This document shows positions 62,308 to 64,000 of a DNA stretch of 64,000 bases, one piece after another. Source of the DNA: an uncultured Roseibium sp. (lineage in GTDB: Bacteria; Pseudomonadota; Alphaproteobacteria; Rhizobiales; Stappiaceae); assembly GCF_947499295.1 (NCBI RefSeq), contig NZ_CANMNP010000008.1, forward strand, positions 1-64,000, written 5' to 3'. Positions within the stretch are counted from its first letter, which is position 1, and every line of letters begins with the position of its first letter. The position numbers were made by a program, and so were the translations under genes. The notes under the pieces were generated by a model. It had not been told where the DNA came from and did not search any database. It saw nothing but the letters and a program-made list of their open reading frames with translations.

Positions 62308-62919
62308 ATGAGCCGGATGCGCGGTTACCTGGTCTGGGGCGTGCTGGTGATTGTTATCGCGATACCGATTTTGGCCGCTGCAACAAGCCCACTGCTTGCC
62401 TGGCGGCAACCCGTTTACATTGTTGCCGGATTTGCCGGTGTTGCGGGCATGGCCCTTCTCTTGGTTCAGCCTCTTCTTGCAGGCGGCTATCTGCCCGGGC
62501 TTGCCGGCACGCGCGGGCGGCGGCTCCACCGCTATACCGGGACACTGCTGATTGCCGCTGTCCTGCTCCACGTTGGCGGGCTTTGGATCACCAGCCCACC
62601 GGATGTTGTCGACGCCTTGCTGTTTCGTTCTCCAACGCCGTTTTCCGTATGGGGTGTTCTTGCCATGTGGGCTGTTCTGACCGCAGCCTTTCTTGCCGGG
62701 TTTCGACGCCGCCTGCGGTTGACGGTGCGCTCGTGGCGACGTGCCCACACAATCCTGGCGATAGTCATTGTCACCGGTAGTGTGGTTCATGCTCTTTTGA
62801 TCGAAGGAACGATGGAAGTCATGACGAAGTTCGCTCTGTGTGCTCTTGTCGTTATCGCGACAGTGAAAGTCATCGTGGACCTCAAGGTCTGGACGAAACG
62901 GCCGCCGCGCGAAGTCTGA
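62308..62919 (+). CDS. b-type haem membrane protein, ferric-reductase-like
   Basis: A 203-aa protein with about six membrane helices. LHRYTGTLLIAAVLLH and AHTILAIVIVTGSVVH place pairs of His 14 residues apart on two helices, the arrangement that binds two haems in ferric-reductase-like proteins. No flavin or NAD domain is attached. It sits in an operon with the intradiol-like protein and may pass electrons to it. The ATG at 62308 is used; a TTG at 62293 is possible. Confidence 0.8.
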   Translation: MSRMRGYLVWGVLVIVIAIPILAAATSPLLAWRQPVYIVAGFAGVAGMALLLVQPLLAGGYLPGLAGTRGRRLHRYTGTLLIAAVLLHVGGLWITSPPDVVDALLFRSPTPFSVWGVLAMWAVLTAAFLAGFRRRLRLTVRSWRRAHTILAIVIVTGSVVHALLIEGTMEVMTKFALCALVVIATVKVIVDLKVWTKRPPREV

Positions 62920-63128
62920 AGCAAGTCATTTTGATCGCTCTAGCCGGCAGCATGTTGCCACTCCGTCGGCTCATGGATCACATGATTGCCGATATGCAGG
63001 GCCAAGAGCTGTCCTAAGACCTTTCGGAAGCGCTTTCGTCCGGTTGAGGATCTTGCCGTGGCCGCGTTGCTATGCTGTGGTCGAGCGTGCGCAGTGCGCG
63101 CGAACCATGCCTGAAGAACGAGCCTTCC

Positions 63129-64000
63129 ATGTTCCGTGATCTCACGTTTCCAGCCACCTATATGGGGCTGCTTGCAGCCTTTGTCGGATACGCGGCCTCC
63201 TTTGCCATTGTGCTTGCCGGCGTAAAATCGATGGGTGCCACCGATGCACAAGCCGCGACCGGACTGTTTTTCGCTACCATCGGCATGGGCATCTGCAGTA
63301 TCTGGCTCCCGGCCGTCACACGGATCCCGGCTGCGGTCGCGTGGTCAACTCCCGGCGCTGCATTTCTTGCGGCAACCGTTGCACTGCCGGGTGGATTTTC
63401 AGAAGCCGTCGGAGCTCTGATCTGTTGCGCCGCGCTAATCGTCGTGACCGGGTTCATCCCGGCACTCGGACGTGTTGTCGCCGCCATTCCGAAACCGATT
63501 GCAAACGGGCTCCTGGCAGGTGTTTTGTTGAAATTATGCTTTGCGCCGGCTTTGGCTCTAGGAACGATCCCCTTGCTTGTGTTGCCTGTCCTTCTGGCCT
63601 GGCTGGCCGGACTTGCCTGGAACAGGCTTGCTGCAATGCCATTTGCCGTCATCGCCTTTGTGATCGTACTTTTCTTGACCGTGAATGGCGACACCGGAAC
63701 CGTCGGCGCGGAAACGCAATGGCTGCCGGCATTTACGCCTGTCATGCCGACCTTTTCCATTCATTCATTTGTTTCCGTCTCTTTGCCGCTCTATCTCGTG
63801 ACCATGGCAGGTCAGAACATTCCGGGCTTCGCCGTTCTGGAGCTGAACAAATACCCGGTCAACCGGCAGCCACTGCTCCAGAAGACAGGGCTGGTGAGTC
63901 TTTTGATCGCACCGTTCGGATCGGTGCCGGTCAACATGTCCGCGATCACCGCTGCAATGATGGCCGGAGAAGATGCCGGACGCGATCCGGCAGGGCGCTA
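63129..64000 (+). CDS. BenE-family benzoate/H+ symporter, N-terminal part
   Basis: An open frame from ATG 63129 to the window edge, giving the first 290 residues. It has about eight to nine membrane helices and the BenE signature TMAGQNIPGFAVLELNKYPVN. BenE imports benzoate and related aromatic acids. Only the C-terminal helices are missing. It has no catabolic gene next to it in the window. The ribosome binding site is weak. It starts 209 nt after the haem protein gene. Confidence 0.85.
   Translation, partial: MFRDLTFPATYMGLLAAFVGYAASFAIVLAGVKSMGATDAQAATGLFFATIGMGICSIWLPAVTRIPAAVAWSTPGAAFLAATVALPGGFSEAVGALICCAALIVVTGFIPALGRVVAAIPKPIANGLLAGVLLKLCFAPALALGTIPLLVLPVLLAWLAGLAWNRLAAMPFAVIAFVIVLFLTVNGDTGTVGAETQWLPAFTPVMPTFSIHSFVSVSLPLYLVTMAGQNIPGFAVLELNKYPVNRQPLLQKTGLVSLLIAPFGSVPVNMSAITAAMMAGEDAGRDPAGR

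Overview
The window reads as chromosomal DNA of a marine-type alphaproteobacterium. My best guess is the Stappiaceae (Roseibium/Labrenzia-like), inferred from gene content and moderate-to-high GC, not from a database match. The supporting markers are the imuA-imuB-dnaE2 mutasome, an Hsp20/DUF1150 pair behind an RpoH-type promoter, OpgC, NIT-GGDEF and CHASE2-cyclase signalling proteins, and a Pho-box-driven ugpBAEC operon. I see no tRNA, rRNA, CRISPR, IS element or prophage. Both ends cut through genes: a CoxG-like gene on the left and a BenE-like transporter on the right.

Layout. 0-4.7 kb: the start of a CoxG-like gene, then a FIST sensor/hybrid histidine kinase operon facing a NarL-type response regulator (NosP/NahK-like), then an orphan protein with a caspase-like His/Cys arrangement. 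4.6-9.9 kb: ada, panB, panC, a secreted esterase, an AraC regulator and a VOC protein. 10-17 kb: a membrane adenylate cyclase, a NitT/TauT-type ABC transporter, and a NIT-HAMP-GAF-GGDEF diguanylate cyclase. 17-26 kb: GNAT, a small acidic protein, a CaiB/TPP-enzyme/IlvD-type catabolic operon, a second esterase, a K+ channel with a zinc ribbon, and an SDR. 26-31 kb: a 31-codon small gene with a perfect Shine-Dalgarno sequence and its own terminator, DUF302, YeeE, a TPR protein and OpgC. 31-37.6 kb: Hsp20/DUF1150, LysR, an ECF sigma factor with a secreted NTF2-like protein, YjbR, MFS and an AlkD-like protein. 37.7-43.2 kb: ugpBAEC with its Pho box and terminator, and a GT29-like enzyme. 43.4-48.9 kb: imuA-imuB-dnaE2. 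48.9-54.3 kb: a TetR-controlled reductase, secreted NTF2-like and unknown proteins, an enolase-superfamily enzyme and a tautomerase with a LysR regulator. 54.3-57.5 kb: a Crp-type regulator beside FecR and CHASE2-cyclase. 57.6-64 kb: cytochrome b561, an unrecognised 324-aa protein, a secreted VWA protein, a YHS protein, a Tat-exported intradiol-like protein paired with a b-type membrane protein, and BenE.

How they work together. Signalling is dense: two class III cyclases, one diguanylate cyclase, a FIST/kinase/regulator set and a Crp-like protein that keeps the residues needed to bind cAMP. Several genes carry readable control sites: a Pho box at ugpB, an RpoH promoter at hsp20, and a 15-bp palindrome on the -10 of the reductase-tetR operon. 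Several starts were moved from the longest reading frame to a start with a good ribosome binding site; some of these are TTG or GTG codons.
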